Assembly (NCBI RefSeq): GCF_009900745.1
Contig: NZ_WXVU01000009.1
Location: 1 to 64,000 of the forward strand
Direction: 5' to 3'
From: Chryseobacterium sp. c4a
GTDB lineage: Bacteria; Bacteroidota; Bacteroidia; Flavobacteriales; Weeksellaceae
Length of the DNA: 64,000 bases
A program made the position numbers and the translations under genes. Shown in pieces: positions 1-8,886 of the stretch. Under the pieces are notes generated by a model. The model saw only the letters and a program-made list of their open reading frames with translations, had not been told where the DNA came from and searched no databases. How positions within the stretch are numbered: position 1 is the first letter of the stretch; each line of letters starts with the position of its first letter.

Positions 1-183
1 TTCCTGTAACGCTTTAAGTTCCTTAAGATGTTGTGCATCCATTCCTCCGTATTTCTGCTTCCACTGGTAGAAAGTAGCTGCTGAAATTCCATGCTCACGA
101 CAAATATCTTTTGTCGCTTTCCCAGATTCATATTCTTTCAGAATATTGATAATCTGATGTTCTGAAAATTTGCTCTTTTTCAT
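1..183 (-). CDS. IS3-family transposase OrfA, N-terminal 61 residues (partial)
   Basis: The ATG at 183 opens a frame that reads MKKSKFSEHQIINILKEYES and continues with a helix-turn-helix segment containing KDICREHGISAATFYQWKQK. This is the classic N-terminus of IS3/IS407-type OrfA, which binds the IS ends. The frame is open to the window edge, so neither the OrfA C-terminus nor the frameshift into OrfB can be judged. The family call is firm; whether the element is intact is unknown. Confidence 0.8.
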   Translation of the reverse strand, partial: MKKSKFSEHQIINILKEYESGKATKDICREHGISAATFYQWKQKYGGMDAQHLKELKALQE

Positions 184-243
184 AATGTTTAACAAACTAA
201 ATTTAATAATTTTAATTTGTCTGAAAAACAGGGAAGTTTACCA
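1..243 (-). mobile_element. IS3-family insertion sequence, left end only (cut by window edge)
   Basis: The minus strand carries the start of an IS3-type orfA preceded by about 60 bp of leader. Reading outward, the leader ends near 243 with TGGTAAACTTCCCTG, which starts with the TG expected at IS3-family termini. The rest of the element lies outside the window, so the right inverted repeat and any target duplication cannot be seen. The outer boundary at 243 is inferred. The element lies about 55 bp downstream of the effector cassette. Confidence 0.6.
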
Positions 244-299
244 AAACAATTAATAGGCCGATTAAATATTTCATAACTGATAGTTTCTTACTCAATACA

Positions 300-1352
300 T
301 CACTTTGATTTTATCCTGCTCTTATGAATATATCCTTCTTTTCCTTCTTTAGTTTTCACTAAAAACCAATCACCTGTATTATTCAGAACCTCAATATGTT
401 CTCCTGATTTTACCTTTTGCAAAACCTCTGAGGAAGTATTTTTATCTTTTCTTAAATTGGTATAACCATCTGGATCTTGAATCTTCCAATATTCTTTTTC
501 TACCTTGATTATATAGCTTTTAAAAAAAGGTTTATATTTCACATTATAAAGTAAAAGTTCATTCTTATCAAGATTAGTAATTGTGATTTCATTCATGTAA
601 TTATATAAATTATAATAAACAACTGTTTTACTCTTCCATTCTGTATCGTATGAGGGAGAAAAAAAAGCTTCAATTTTACTTGATTTTTGTTCTATTTGCT
701 TTTTTAATTGTTCAATTGTAAAACGGTCTATAGAGTTTTCACTTATCAATAGTGCGTCCTCGTTGATTTGAATTTCAACTATATTGTCTTTAAAGTATTT
801 TTCATTTGTTAAGAAAGCAGAGGGTAAACTTTGAATAATATATTCAGTAAGCTGATCTTGTTTGTATTTGTATTCTCCTTTAATAAAAAAATAAGGTTTA
901 TATAAAAACAATTGAAATAAATATAATTCATAATTTTCTAGGTAATACCCTAAATTCTCATTATTAAAAACTTGTGACAAGAGGTTATAAGATCTTATGT
1001 CATCAAGCTGTTGTACTCTGACTAACAATAATTTAATGAAAAATATCTGTTCATATTGGTTTTTGTCAAAATTTCGATTACTTAGATATTTAAAAAAGTC
1101 TTCTCTAAATGTCTTATCTTCTAGTGAACTTATACTTATTTGCTCTATATATTCTCCATTGTATTTATACTTATTAAAATCTAAACCATCTATAAATGAT
1201 TTAGAAATATTTATCCCATCTTTTAACTTATCATCTATATGTACTATTTTTTCCATTTTTTTATTTTTTTCAATACTTGTATTTTTCTTGTCTTTGCATC
1301 CTACTATCAAAGGCAAAAAAAATAATAAAAAGAGTTTAATATATTTTTTCAT
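300..1352 (-). CDS. SH3-domain lipoprotein, probable immunity partner of the upstream effector
   Basis: The 350-residue protein has a lipoprotein signal peptide ending in LIVGC, so it should be anchored in the envelope. The middle is unrecognised, AT-rich in codon use and mostly helical or beta in look. The last 65 residues form a bacterial SH3 (SH3_3) fold with the signature DGYTNLRKDKNTSSEVL and GDWFLVKT. It starts one base after the stop of the peptidoglycan-attacking effector at 1354-3924, the usual place for an immunity gene. An outer-membrane or periplasmic lipoprotein is where protection against a cell-wall enzyme is needed. The immunity role is inferred from position and location; the SH3 domain is seen directly. 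Confidence 0.65.
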   Translation of the reverse strand: MKKYIKLFLLFFLPLIVGCKDKKNTSIEKNKKMEKIVHIDDKLKDGINISKSFIDGLDFNKYKYNGEYIEQISISSLEDKTFREDFFKYLSNRNFDKNQYEQIFFIKLLLVRVQQLDDIRSYNLLSQVFNNENLGYYLENYELYLFQLFLYKPYFFIKGEYKYKQDQLTEYIIQSLPSAFLTNEKYFKDNIVEIQINEDALLISENSIDRFTIEQLKKQIEQKSSKIEAFFSPSYDTEWKSKTVVYYNLYNYMNEITITNLDKNELLLYNVKYKPFFKSYIIKVEKEYWKIQDPDGYTNLRKDKNTSSEVLQKVKSGEHIEVLNNTGDWFLVKTKEGKEGYIHKSRIKSK

Positions 1353-1353
1353 A

Positions 1354-3924
1354 CTATTTTTTTATTGTTACTTTTCCAGGTTTAACGTTTGGATTACTTT
1401 TTTTATAACCCACCCACCAATCATATAACGCTTTTGCATCACTATCCCAAACTCTTATACATCCTTGTGTTCTTTTTAACTGTTTTATTTCATATCCTTC
1501 CTGTCTCCCACCATGAATCCTAATAGCACTCCTTTTGCTTTTTGCTGCTTCATCATTATTACCATGAATTGGTTCAAAAACTAAACGTGGATGTGGTCCA
1601 TAAGATTCTCTGTTCTCTTTATCAGAAGAATAAAATGGGGTACTCTCATTTATTTGAAATTCTCCGAAAGGAACGTCAGCATTAGTTTTCATATGATCCT
1701 CACCTGCTATTCCTTCTAATAGACAATCTTTAATAGTTAATACAATTTCTTGATTATGATTATATACAAAAATTTTTCCCCTTCTACAATTAGATCTAAC
1801 TTTCGTTTTTTCTAAATGTGTACACTTATTTCCTGTGTACTGTTCAGTAATTATAATATTCCAAGTTCCTTTATCCAAAATAGGTTTTGTCTCGGATTTT
1901 TCTTTTTCGCACTCAAACGTTTTTGCAGTATTTAATTTTCCTTCTTCATAAAATTTTGTAATATTCTTCTCTATTTCCCAAATATAAGTTTTACCTGGAC
2001 CATCATATTTATTTTCACCGTTTTCATACCATATTTTCATTTCATCATATAATTCTTTAAATGCTTGTACTTTACCAGAACTCTTTTTTACTTTTATATT
2101 CTTATGGATTTTCCCTTCATATAAAAAAGATGGATTTTGTCTGTAGCCGTAATGCCTGGATTTACTTAAATCTGTCAATTTCCCATTTTTATTATATACC
2201 AAAGGGTATTGATTATCAAAAACAACATGGTTGGGTTGATTTCCTCTTCCAACATCAACGGGCATTAATATTGATAAATAGAAATCTGTAAGGGTGTTTA
2301 TTTTATCTTTCTTTTTTGCTAAATATTTCTCAACATAATCTAATTGCTGTATTGCCGTCATTTTTAATAAATCAGCTCTTGTTGTTCCAACGGATTCTGC
2401 CGCAGAATCTCCAAATTGTATTAATCCAACGTAATTTTTTCCTTTTCCTGCGGTTGGTGAAAATGTTCTTCCTGTTTCCAGCGCCATTCCTGCCATTAAT
2501 AGATTAGGATCTTTACCTAATCTTTTAGCTATTTGTACAACCTTTTTTCTAAATTCACAACTCACTTTTCCTCCCCAAATCAAGTCTTTATACTGTTCTT
2601 TACAAATACAACTAGAAGGAGTTTTCCCTTGCTTCGGTTCTTTCACCATCGTTGCACTTCTCCCACTTGGTACTTCTGTAGGAGTAGCATCAGCACTCAC
2701 AGGCATCACCGCAGATTTTACAGAAGTATCATTGTGTATCACTTCTATAAAATAATCCTGTCTGCTACTATCAGTTCCAAATTCTTTGGCTTTGTCAAAC
2801 ATTTGTTTTGTTAGCTGTACTCCTATAAAACTAGTATCACCTGCCAATACCCAATCCTTTTCATATATCAAATCATTACTCCATGTGAAATTATCTTCTT
2901 CCCATATTTTTACCTTCACTTTTTTGCCTTTCATCTCTTTTGCTGTAATCTTTATTTTTACAGTAGTTCCTACTTTGGAAGAATGAAGCCTGTTTCCGTT
3001 TCCATCAACAAATTCAGCACTTAGGATCTTTCCTTCTGGATCATCACTTTTTTTTCCGCCCGTAGTTACTGGGAATTTCGCTGAATTCCCATCAGGTTTA
3101 GGTTTGGGTTTTTCTGGAGCAGGAGTTGTTTTAGGCTTTGCTGGTGAGGGAGTATGCCCTTTAGGAACCTCTCTTTTTCTTGGAGGTTCTGGATTATGAG
3201 TAGGGTTAACTACATTGATGTTAGGACTTGCTTTTTGTATATGTTTACTCACTACATCAGCCGTTACATAATATTCGTGAGTGGCTCCCTCGCTTTTATC
3301 ACCTGATGCAGTGCGTGCATTCGCAATCATTACAGCCATTGTGTAAAAAGGTAATCTGAAAACAGCTTCTGCCATTCCTTTTTCATTCACTCTACCCATT
3401 ACAGGAACAGGATTGATTTTGTTGAAGGCATTGATTAAAGGATCGTGCCCTTTTCCCTGAGCATCATCTTCCCAAAGGGTAAAAGCAATATTCATCTCGA
3501 ACATTTCTACACAATATGCCCTTGCAATAATAGTGTCTTTATAGCTCAGTTTCTTACCTTTTGGAATAGGTTTATAGTTGGCATCCAGAAGTTCCACTCT
3601 GGTTATTTTAGCTTCTTTAGCCCTTTGTGGATGTACAATCAGTTCTCCATAGTCTTCGCCCTGACGTACAATGATCTTTATTCCCTTATGAAATAAACTC
3701 TTCTGTCCGAAAATATAAGGAACCATTTGACCCTCTTTATCGCTTCCGCCTTTTCTCCAGCCTGTTTTGGTCTGTACCATCACTTCCCAATGGGGTTTGG
3801 GTACTTGTAAAGGGTTTTTAATAGGTTGTAAAGGATTCAGCCAGCCATTTATTGTAGAAACAGAATACATTTCCTGTTTTCCTATCACGGGTTTATCGTT
3901 TCCAATGATTGTTAATTTTCCCAT
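1354..3924 (-). CDS. Contractile-injection effector with lysozyme-like and L,D-transpeptidase-like domains
   Basis: The 856-residue protein lacks a signal peptide. Residues about 85-225 and 300-415 look like two related beta-rich modules (both contain KI-W/LWEED-like segments) separated by a Pro/Lys-rich linker near 240-290. Residues about 435-600 resemble a lysozyme/transglycosylase fold, with MALETGRTFSP supplying a candidate catalytic Glu near 482 and YVGLIQFGDSA following. The C-terminus (about 690-845) resembles a YkuD L,D-transpeptidase: IRIHGG near 803 and TQGCIRVWD near 821, where the usual motif is SHGCIR. The upstream neighbours are a PAAR-like and a LysM-like protein, so it is most likely loaded on a type VI (subtype iii) or related injection machine to attack peptidoglycan. 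The machine itself is not in the window. Domain limits are approximate. Confidence 0.7.
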   Translation of the reverse strand: MGKLTIIGNDKPVIGKQEMYSVSTINGWLNPLQPIKNPLQVPKPHWEVMVQTKTGWRKGGSDKEGQMVPYIFGQKSLFHKGIKIIVRQGEDYGELIVHPQRAKEAKITRVELLDANYKPIPKGKKLSYKDTIIARAYCVEMFEMNIAFTLWEDDAQGKGHDPLINAFNKINPVPVMGRVNEKGMAEAVFRLPFYTMAVMIANARTASGDKSEGATHEYYVTADVVSKHIQKASPNINVVNPTHNPEPPRKREVPKGHTPSPAKPKTTPAPEKPKPKPDGNSAKFPVTTGGKKSDDPEGKILSAEFVDGNGNRLHSSKVGTTVKIKITAKEMKGKKVKVKIWEEDNFTWSNDLIYEKDWVLAGDTSFIGVQLTKQMFDKAKEFGTDSSRQDYFIEVIHNDTSVKSAVMPVSADATPTEVPSGRSATMVKEPKQGKTPSSCICKEQYKDLIWGGKVSCEFRKKVVQIAKRLGKDPNLLMAGMALETGRTFSPTAGKGKNYVGLIQFGDSAAESVGTTRADLLKMTAIQQLDYVEKYLAKKKDKINTLTDFYLSILMPVDVGRGNQPNHVVFDNQYPLVYNKNGKLTDLSKSRHYGYRQNPSFLYEGKIHKNIKVKKSSGKVQAFKELYDEMKIWYENGENKYDGPGKTYIWEIEKNITKFYEEGKLNTAKTFECEKEKSETKPILDKGTWNIIITEQYTGNKCTHLEKTKVRSNCRRGKIFVYNHNQEIVLTIKDCLLEGIAGEDHMKTNADVPFGEFQINESTPFYSSDKENRESYGPHPRLVFEPIHGNNDEAAKSKRSAIRIHGGRQEGYEIKQLKRTQGCIRVWDSDAKALYDWWVGYKKSNPNVKPGKVTIKK

Positions 3925-3938
3925 ATTTGTGTTTGTGT

Positions 3939-4442
3939 TTATTCGCAGATGTTTACATCTTCTTCCTGTTCATCCTGAAATTCTTTATAGTCAAGCAACG
4001 GGTTCATATTCTGTTGCTGTTTTGGATCTGCATTCCTAACATTCTGTTGGGTAACCTCCGCAGTTTGGCCATGTTCTTTTATGGTAATTTTCCCTCCTGT
4101 TGTACACATCAATTCGGAAAGTTCCGTAATACAACTTTTGTTCATAACCTTTACTTTCTCATAAGATTTCTGCCATTTTCCAGCAGGAGCAAAAGCACAA
4201 GGTAAATAACCGCCTGAGCTTGGTTTCAGCTTGCACTGCCCAAAGCTGGGGCCAGATGGTGTGAATTGTAGATCATCTTCTGTAACGGCTAAATAATCCG
4301 CTTGTCCTTCTTTGTTATTCCAATAATGTTTCTGGTGAGAGGTTACTTTAAACTGTGGAAACTGATTCCCTTGATTGCATTGGGCTTTTCCTTTTTGAAT
4401 CACGAAATATTTACCATCGTGAGGGGATGAATTTTCTGACAT
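3939..4442 (-). CDS. DUF4280-type PAAR-like spike protein
   Basis: The 167-residue protein contains the small, Cys-containing pattern of DUF4280 proteins: GKAQCNQG near the start, GQCKL with PCAFAPAGKW in the middle, and CTTGGKITIKEHGQ near residue 120. DUF4280 proteins are treated as PAAR-like tips of Bacteroidota and Firmicutes injection systems. The acidic tail ending in EEDVNICE is unassigned. It lies 14 bp upstream of the effector and 28 bp downstream of the LysM-like gene, all on the minus strand, which fits a delivery module of adaptor, tip, effector and immunity. Family assignment is from motif memory and is fairly secure. Confidence 0.75.
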   Translation of the reverse strand: MSENSSPHDGKYFVIQKGKAQCNQGNQFPQFKVTSHQKHYWNNKEGQADYLAVTEDDLQFTPSGPSFGQCKLKPSSGGYLPCAFAPAGKWQKSYEKVKVMNKSCITELSELMCTTGGKITIKEHGQTAEVTQQNVRNADPKQQQNMNPLLDYKEFQDEQEEDVNICE

Positions 4443-4470
4443 CGTATTGTGATTTTGGTGGTTTTCAAAT

Positions 4471-5547
4471 CTAATAATTATCTGTAATTCTTTCTAATAA
4501 AAAAACTTCTCTTTTGATGTTTTCATTCCCAAAATATTGAAATCTTGCTTCAATTTTATACAATGATAAATTTTCTCGATTAAAAAGATATTCTGCAAAA
4601 TGTTCACAATCTATAGGTTTCTTTTCTATATCTGTTTTCTCATCGAACTTGGAATCTGTAAAGTGTAATCCTTCCAGATTTCGATTATCAATAGAGATTC
4701 CTTTTTGCCAAATCCTTACTCTTTCATCATCTACAATATCTTTAGATGATAATATGTTTTGAAATTCAAATCGTATCGGCTGAACATCAAAGATCCAGGG
4801 ATAAAAATCATAGTAAACATTTGAATTCGTCCAGCTTCCTAGTTTAGTTCTGTAGAATTCACTAAACATAAAAGAGTTAAATAATGTATTTTTAAACTTG
4901 TGTGAAATGATTTCGGAGCTTCCTACAATACCTTTCATCTTTTCAATATAATCAGAGGAATATTGATCTGGAAAAAAGTTCTTTATGGAATCCAATTCAG
5001 AAACAATATCTTCTGTTTTCTTTGTTAGTACTATATCAATAAGCTTCCCCTCAGTATCTATAATATATCGAATCGGATAGATAACCTCTATGCACATTTT
5101 TGCAAGCGTATCTACTTTGGTATCGGAAGTATCCTCATTTTTTCTGAAATCAAATACTGAGAAGAGAAAGTGATAATGCCCATTTTTAATTCCTTCAAGA
5201 TCTAATCTTACTTTGTTTTCATATTTCGCAAGGATTGTATCATCGGAATAGGAGATCTGGGTAATTTGATAAGTACCTTCCCAGAGCTTAAAGTCAAAAG
5301 GGAATTTTCCTTTAGCCGGAAAATCATAAAAGCTTTGATTATGATCTCTGATTTTTTTGTTGAGCTCAAAGATTTCAGTTGATGATGGAATATAGATTTT
5401 CATTCCCTGAACAATATCTCCCTCAAAACGTTCGGACAAAGAACAGTTTCGGTTATGAAACTCTTTTAAATACTCAGGATTTTCAAGCTGTATCTCATTA
5501 CAGAGGTCAGCAAGAGTCTGTCCTGACTTAGTGTAATAAATCATCAT
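4471..5547 (-). CDS. LysM-like adaptor protein of the injection cassette
   Basis: The 358-residue protein begins with a LysM-like module at residues 1-60 (YTKSGQTLADLCNEI and later QGMKIYIPSS). The remaining 300 residues are unrecognised and rich in aromatic and charged residues, with no signal peptide or membrane segment. LysM modules in such cassettes usually mark baseplate or adaptor proteins and do not prove peptidoglycan binding. It is the first gene of the four-gene minus-strand cassette. Two ATGs open the frame (MMIYY) and either could be used. The adaptor role is inferred from context. Confidence 0.55.
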   Translation of the reverse strand: MMIYYTKSGQTLADLCNEIQLENPEYLKEFHNRNCSLSERFEGDIVQGMKIYIPSSTEIFELNKKIRDHNQSFYDFPAKGKFPFDFKLWEGTYQITQISYSDDTILAKYENKVRLDLEGIKNGHYHFLFSVFDFRKNEDTSDTKVDTLAKMCIEVIYPIRYIIDTEGKLIDIVLTKKTEDIVSELDSIKNFFPDQYSSDYIEKMKGIVGSSEIISHKFKNTLFNSFMFSEFYRTKLGSWTNSNVYYDFYPWIFDVQPIRFEFQNILSSKDIVDDERVRIWQKGISIDNRNLEGLHFTDSKFDEKTDIEKKPIDCEHFAEYLFNRENLSLYKIEARFQYFGNENIKREVFLLERITDNY

Positions 5548-5676
5548 TGGGGTTTGTGTTTTTTATTTCACTAAATTTAGATAAAATATAATACTTAGAA
5601 GTAAAGGTTAACGCTAAATTTTGAAAATTGTAGTAAAACTACGATTCGAATAATAAAGTCTAAATACTTTCTAAAT

Positions 5677-5717
5677 AAAAAAAGCCTCCTACTTCTGATC
5701 ACACAAATGTAGGAGGC
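5677..5717 (-). terminator. Intrinsic terminator of the FabH-like gene
   Basis: A perfect 9-bp stem pairs GCCTCCTAC (5684-5692) with GTAGGAGGC (5709-5717). On the minus strand it is followed by TTTTTTT. It lies 58 bp downstream of the stop of the gene at 5775. Confidence 0.85.
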
Positions 5718-5774
5718 ATCGTCTTTTCTATTAAAAAAACGAAAATTATTCAAATTTTACGGTCTGGTCACAGA

Positions 5775-6833
5775 TTAAAATTGATATATAAAAGCATTAA
5801 TATTCATTCCTGCTCCTACCGAAGCAAACAATACAACATCACCTTTTGTAAGCTGATGATCTTCTAGCTCTCCTTTTAAAATCATGGCCAGCAAAGACGG
5901 AATTGTTGCTACACTGCTGTTCCCCAACTTATGGATAACCATTGGCATAATGTGTTCAGGAGTTGAAGTATTATACAGTTGATAAAATCTGTTAACAATT
6001 GCTTCATCCATTTTCTCATTAGCCTGATGAATAATAATCTTGTCCAATTCATCAATTGAGTATCCACTATCATCCAAACATTTTTTCATTGCTTCCGGAA
6101 CATGCAGAAGAGCAAATTCATATATTTTCCGGCCATCCATTTTAATATATTTGGTATCCGGACATTTCTCATTATTATAGGATTTACCAAAGTATAAATA
6201 GTCCTTTTCTGTGAAGGTGAAAGATGCTGATAAATGAGATTTTATTCCAGATTCATTATCTGTATTAGTTTCAAGAACAGCAGCTCCCGCTCCGTCAGCA
6301 TAGATCATACTATCTCTGTCATGAATATCCACCACACGGGATAATGTTTCAGCTCCAATTACCAGACAACGCTTGGCAATACCTGCCTTAATAAAGGCAT
6401 TGGCCTGTATTACTCCTTCAATCCAACCTGGACATCCAAACAAAACATCATAGGCAACACAGAAATTGTTTCGTATTCCCAATAAATGCTTCACTCGGGC
6501 AGCAAGACTGGGAACTGTATCAGACTGGACAGTGCCAAAACGTACATCTCCAAAATTGTGAGCGAATATAATATAATCCAGTGTTTCAGGATCTATTCCT
6601 GCAGCTTCTATGGCAGCTTGGGCTGCTTTAAGCCCTAAATCTGAAGTAACTTGTGTACTTTTAGCATATCGCCTTTCTTCAATACCTGTAATCTTTTTTA
6701 ATTTCTCTGTTATTAAGGCATTATTATCTTTTAATAAAGCTCCATTCTCATTGAGGAAAATATGCTTGTCAAAAAATAAATTGGTGATTGTTTCTGACGG
6801 GATATAGTTCCCCACTCCAATAATTCTGGTCAT
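5775..6833 (-). CDS. 3-oxoacyl-ACP synthase III (FabH-like) family protein
   Basis: With the start set at 6833 the protein has 352 residues and begins MTRIIGVGNYIPSE, where the family normally begins. The frame is open to 6956, but that upstream part is a low-complexity hydrophobic stretch and is probably not translated. The thiolase-fold catalytic triad is present: Cys134 in LFGCPGW, His269 in IIHQAN and Asn305 in LGNSS. Such enzymes condense an acyl-CoA with malonyl-ACP or related acyl groups. It stands alone between two terminators, so its pathway cannot be read from context. It could be the housekeeping FabH or a specialised paralog; the YAKSTQVTSDL segment is more typical of the divergent FabH-like group. 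Confidence 0.8.
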   Translation of the reverse strand: MTRIIGVGNYIPSETITNLFFDKHIFLNENGALLKDNNALITEKLKKITGIEERRYAKSTQVTSDLGLKAAQAAIEAAGIDPETLDYIIFAHNFGDVRFGTVQSDTVPSLAARVKHLLGIRNNFCVAYDVLFGCPGWIEGVIQANAFIKAGIAKRCLVIGAETLSRVVDIHDRDSMIYADGAGAAVLETNTDNESGIKSHLSASFTFTEKDYLYFGKSYNNEKCPDTKYIKMDGRKIYEFALLHVPEAMKKCLDDSGYSIDELDKIIIHQANEKMDEAIVNRFYQLYNTSTPEHIMPMVIHKLGNSSVATIPSLLAMILKGELEDHQLTKGDVVLFASVGAGMNINAFIYQF

Positions 6834-6964
6834 CATCTTTTTTATGTTGTTCATCCTGTTTTTATAGTACTTCAGGAATAATTCGATAAATATAACGATA
6901 ATACTTATCAATATAGTATAACAAAAAGATAATTCTGATGAATTTACAAATACCACTACTTATA

Positions 6965-7000
6965 CAAAAAGAGGGCTCCAAAATCGGAACCCTCTTTTTG
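6965..7000 (-). terminator. Intrinsic terminator downstream of frr
   Basis: CAAAAAGAGGG and CCCTCTTTTTG form a perfect 11-bp stem around a short loop. It lies 18 bp beyond the frr stop, with T-rich sequence on both strands, so it may work in both directions. Confidence 0.8.
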
Positions 7001-7018
7001 TATTTTCAAAACTGAAAA

Positions 7019-7573
7019 TTATACTTTCATAATTTCAGCTTCTTTCGTTTTAAGATGCTCATCGCAAAGCTTTACATACTTATCTGTATACGTCTGGATT
7101 TCTTCTTCCACACCTTTCACAACGTCTTCAGAAACTCCCTCAAGTCTTTTAAGCTCTTTCAAACCGTCTTGTCTTGCATTTCTAACTACGATTTTTGTCT
7201 GCTCAGTTTCGCTTTTAGCCTGTTTTGCTAACTCTTTTCTTCTTTCCTCTGTTAAAGGTGGTACATTAAGAATAATGTTTTCTCCATTGTTAGAAGGTGC
7301 AAAACCTAAGTTTGAATTAATGATCGCTTTTTCGATTGCGTTAATCGCTGTTCTGTCCCAAGGTTGAATAGAGATGGTCATTGCATCTGGAATAGAAACA
7401 TTGGCAACCTGGTTGATGGGAGTCATTGCTCCATAATATTCAACCATTACATCCTGAACCATTGATGTAGAAGCACGTCCTGCTCTGATTCTTTGAAATG
7501 CATGGTCAAGGTGTTTTACCGCAGCGTCCATGTCCTGTTTTACAGATTCTAATATTAAATCTAATTCTTCCAT
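7019..7573 (-). CDS. frr: Ribosome recycling factor
   Basis: The 184-residue protein has the standard RRF length when started at MEELDLILESVKQDM (ATG at 7573); ten further in-frame codons upstream are not typical. RRF splits post-termination ribosomes together with EF-G. Visible hallmarks are RIRAGRAST near residue 30, a central domain with AMTISIQPWDRTAINAIEKAI, and NVPPLTEERRKEL followed by the long helical domain I. It lies about 440 bp downstream of pyrH on the same strand but has its own promoter and a terminator in between, so it is not co-transcribed tightly with pyrH here. Confidence 0.97.
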   Translation of the reverse strand: MEELDLILESVKQDMDAAVKHLDHAFQRIRAGRASTSMVQDVMVEYYGAMTPINQVANVSIPDAMTISIQPWDRTAINAIEKAIINSNLGFAPSNNGENIILNVPPLTEERRKELAKQAKSETEQTKIVVRNARQDGLKELKRLEGVSEDVVKGVEEEIQTYTDKYVKLCDEHLKTKEAEIMKV

Positions 7574-7704
7574 TATTATAGTATAGTTTGATAAATTACA
7601 CATTATTAAATCTCACTGAATATCAATATTTTAACAACTTAAAACACCTATAAAACCAGTGTTTTCCAACTGTTTTTTACTGTTTTTTTTACTATTCAGT
7701 GGTG

Positions 7705-7712
7705 CAAAAATA
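7705..7712 (-). promoter_or_regulatory. Candidate -7 box of frr promoter
   Basis: The minus strand reads TATTTTTG followed by CAC, matching the Bacteroidota -7 consensus TAnnTTTG. It lies about 130 bp upstream of the frr start. No clear -33 TTG is seen at the expected spacing, so this is a moderate call. The rest of the 7604-7943 spacer holds only AT-rich sequence. Confidence 0.45.
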
Positions 7713-7943
7713 ATGATTTTTGATATAAGGAAGCATAGCTTATCTATTTTTATTGAACATTCCATTGGATATTATCAATTACACAACATGAAAAAAGATA
7801 GAATGATCTGGTAATATAATTACTGAGAATATATTTTGGCTATTCCACTTAATGAGAAGTTATTTTTAATTCCATACTTTTTACTGAGAAAGAAAACACC
7901 AAACAAAACGTTGAAGCAGATCAATAAATGTAAAAACAATATT

Positions 7944-7987
7944 AAAATAAAAACACCTGTTATGGTACATTATCATAACAGGTGTTT
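7944..7987 (-). terminator. Intrinsic terminator of pyrH
   Basis: A perfect 14-bp stem pairs AAACACCTGTTATG (7951-7964) with CATAACAGGTGTTT (7974-7987). On the minus strand it is followed by TTTATTTT. It starts 23 bp after the pyrH stop. Confidence 0.9.
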
Positions 7988-8010
7988 ATTATATTTTTTT
8001 ACAAAGTTGA

Positions 8011-8721
<711 letters not shown>

Positions 8722-8773
8722 TTATTTTTAATAAACTTTTTACTTGAGTTGGTTTCCCAAAAATTTGATTTTG

Positions 8774-8781
8774 CAAATATA
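8774..8781 (-). promoter_or_regulatory. Candidate -7 box of pyrH promoter
   Basis: The minus strand reads TATATTTG then C (TAnnTTTG match), about 55 bp upstream of the pyrH ATG. The -33 element is not convincing. Confidence 0.5.
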
Positions 8782-8839
8782 ATCATTAAAAATATTGATA
8801 AAAGAAAAATATTTAATTAGAAATAATGTAAGAAATATT

Positions 8840-8868
8840 TTGAAAAGTACGAAAAAGGATTATTTTTG
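8840..8868 (+). promoter_or_regulatory. Promoter of porQ
   Basis: A -33 TTG at 8840-8842 is followed after 18 nt by TATTTTTG at 8861-8868, a full match to the Bacteroidota promoter pattern. The porQ start follows only 18 nt later, so the leader must be very short. Confidence 0.7.
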
Positions 8869-8886
8869 CATTAATTATAAATTGAG

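Noticed and set aside
997..1428. 143-codon plus-strand ORF opposite the SH3 lipoprotein
   Set aside because: It is antisense to a gene with a clear lipobox and SH3 domain, and its own sequence is low-complexity Phe/Ile/Ser.
6834..6956. 41-codon extension of the FabH-like gene with a hydrophobic segment
   Set aside because: FabH-family proteins start at the MTRIIGVG strand; the extension looks like chance AT-rich sequence, not a membrane anchor.
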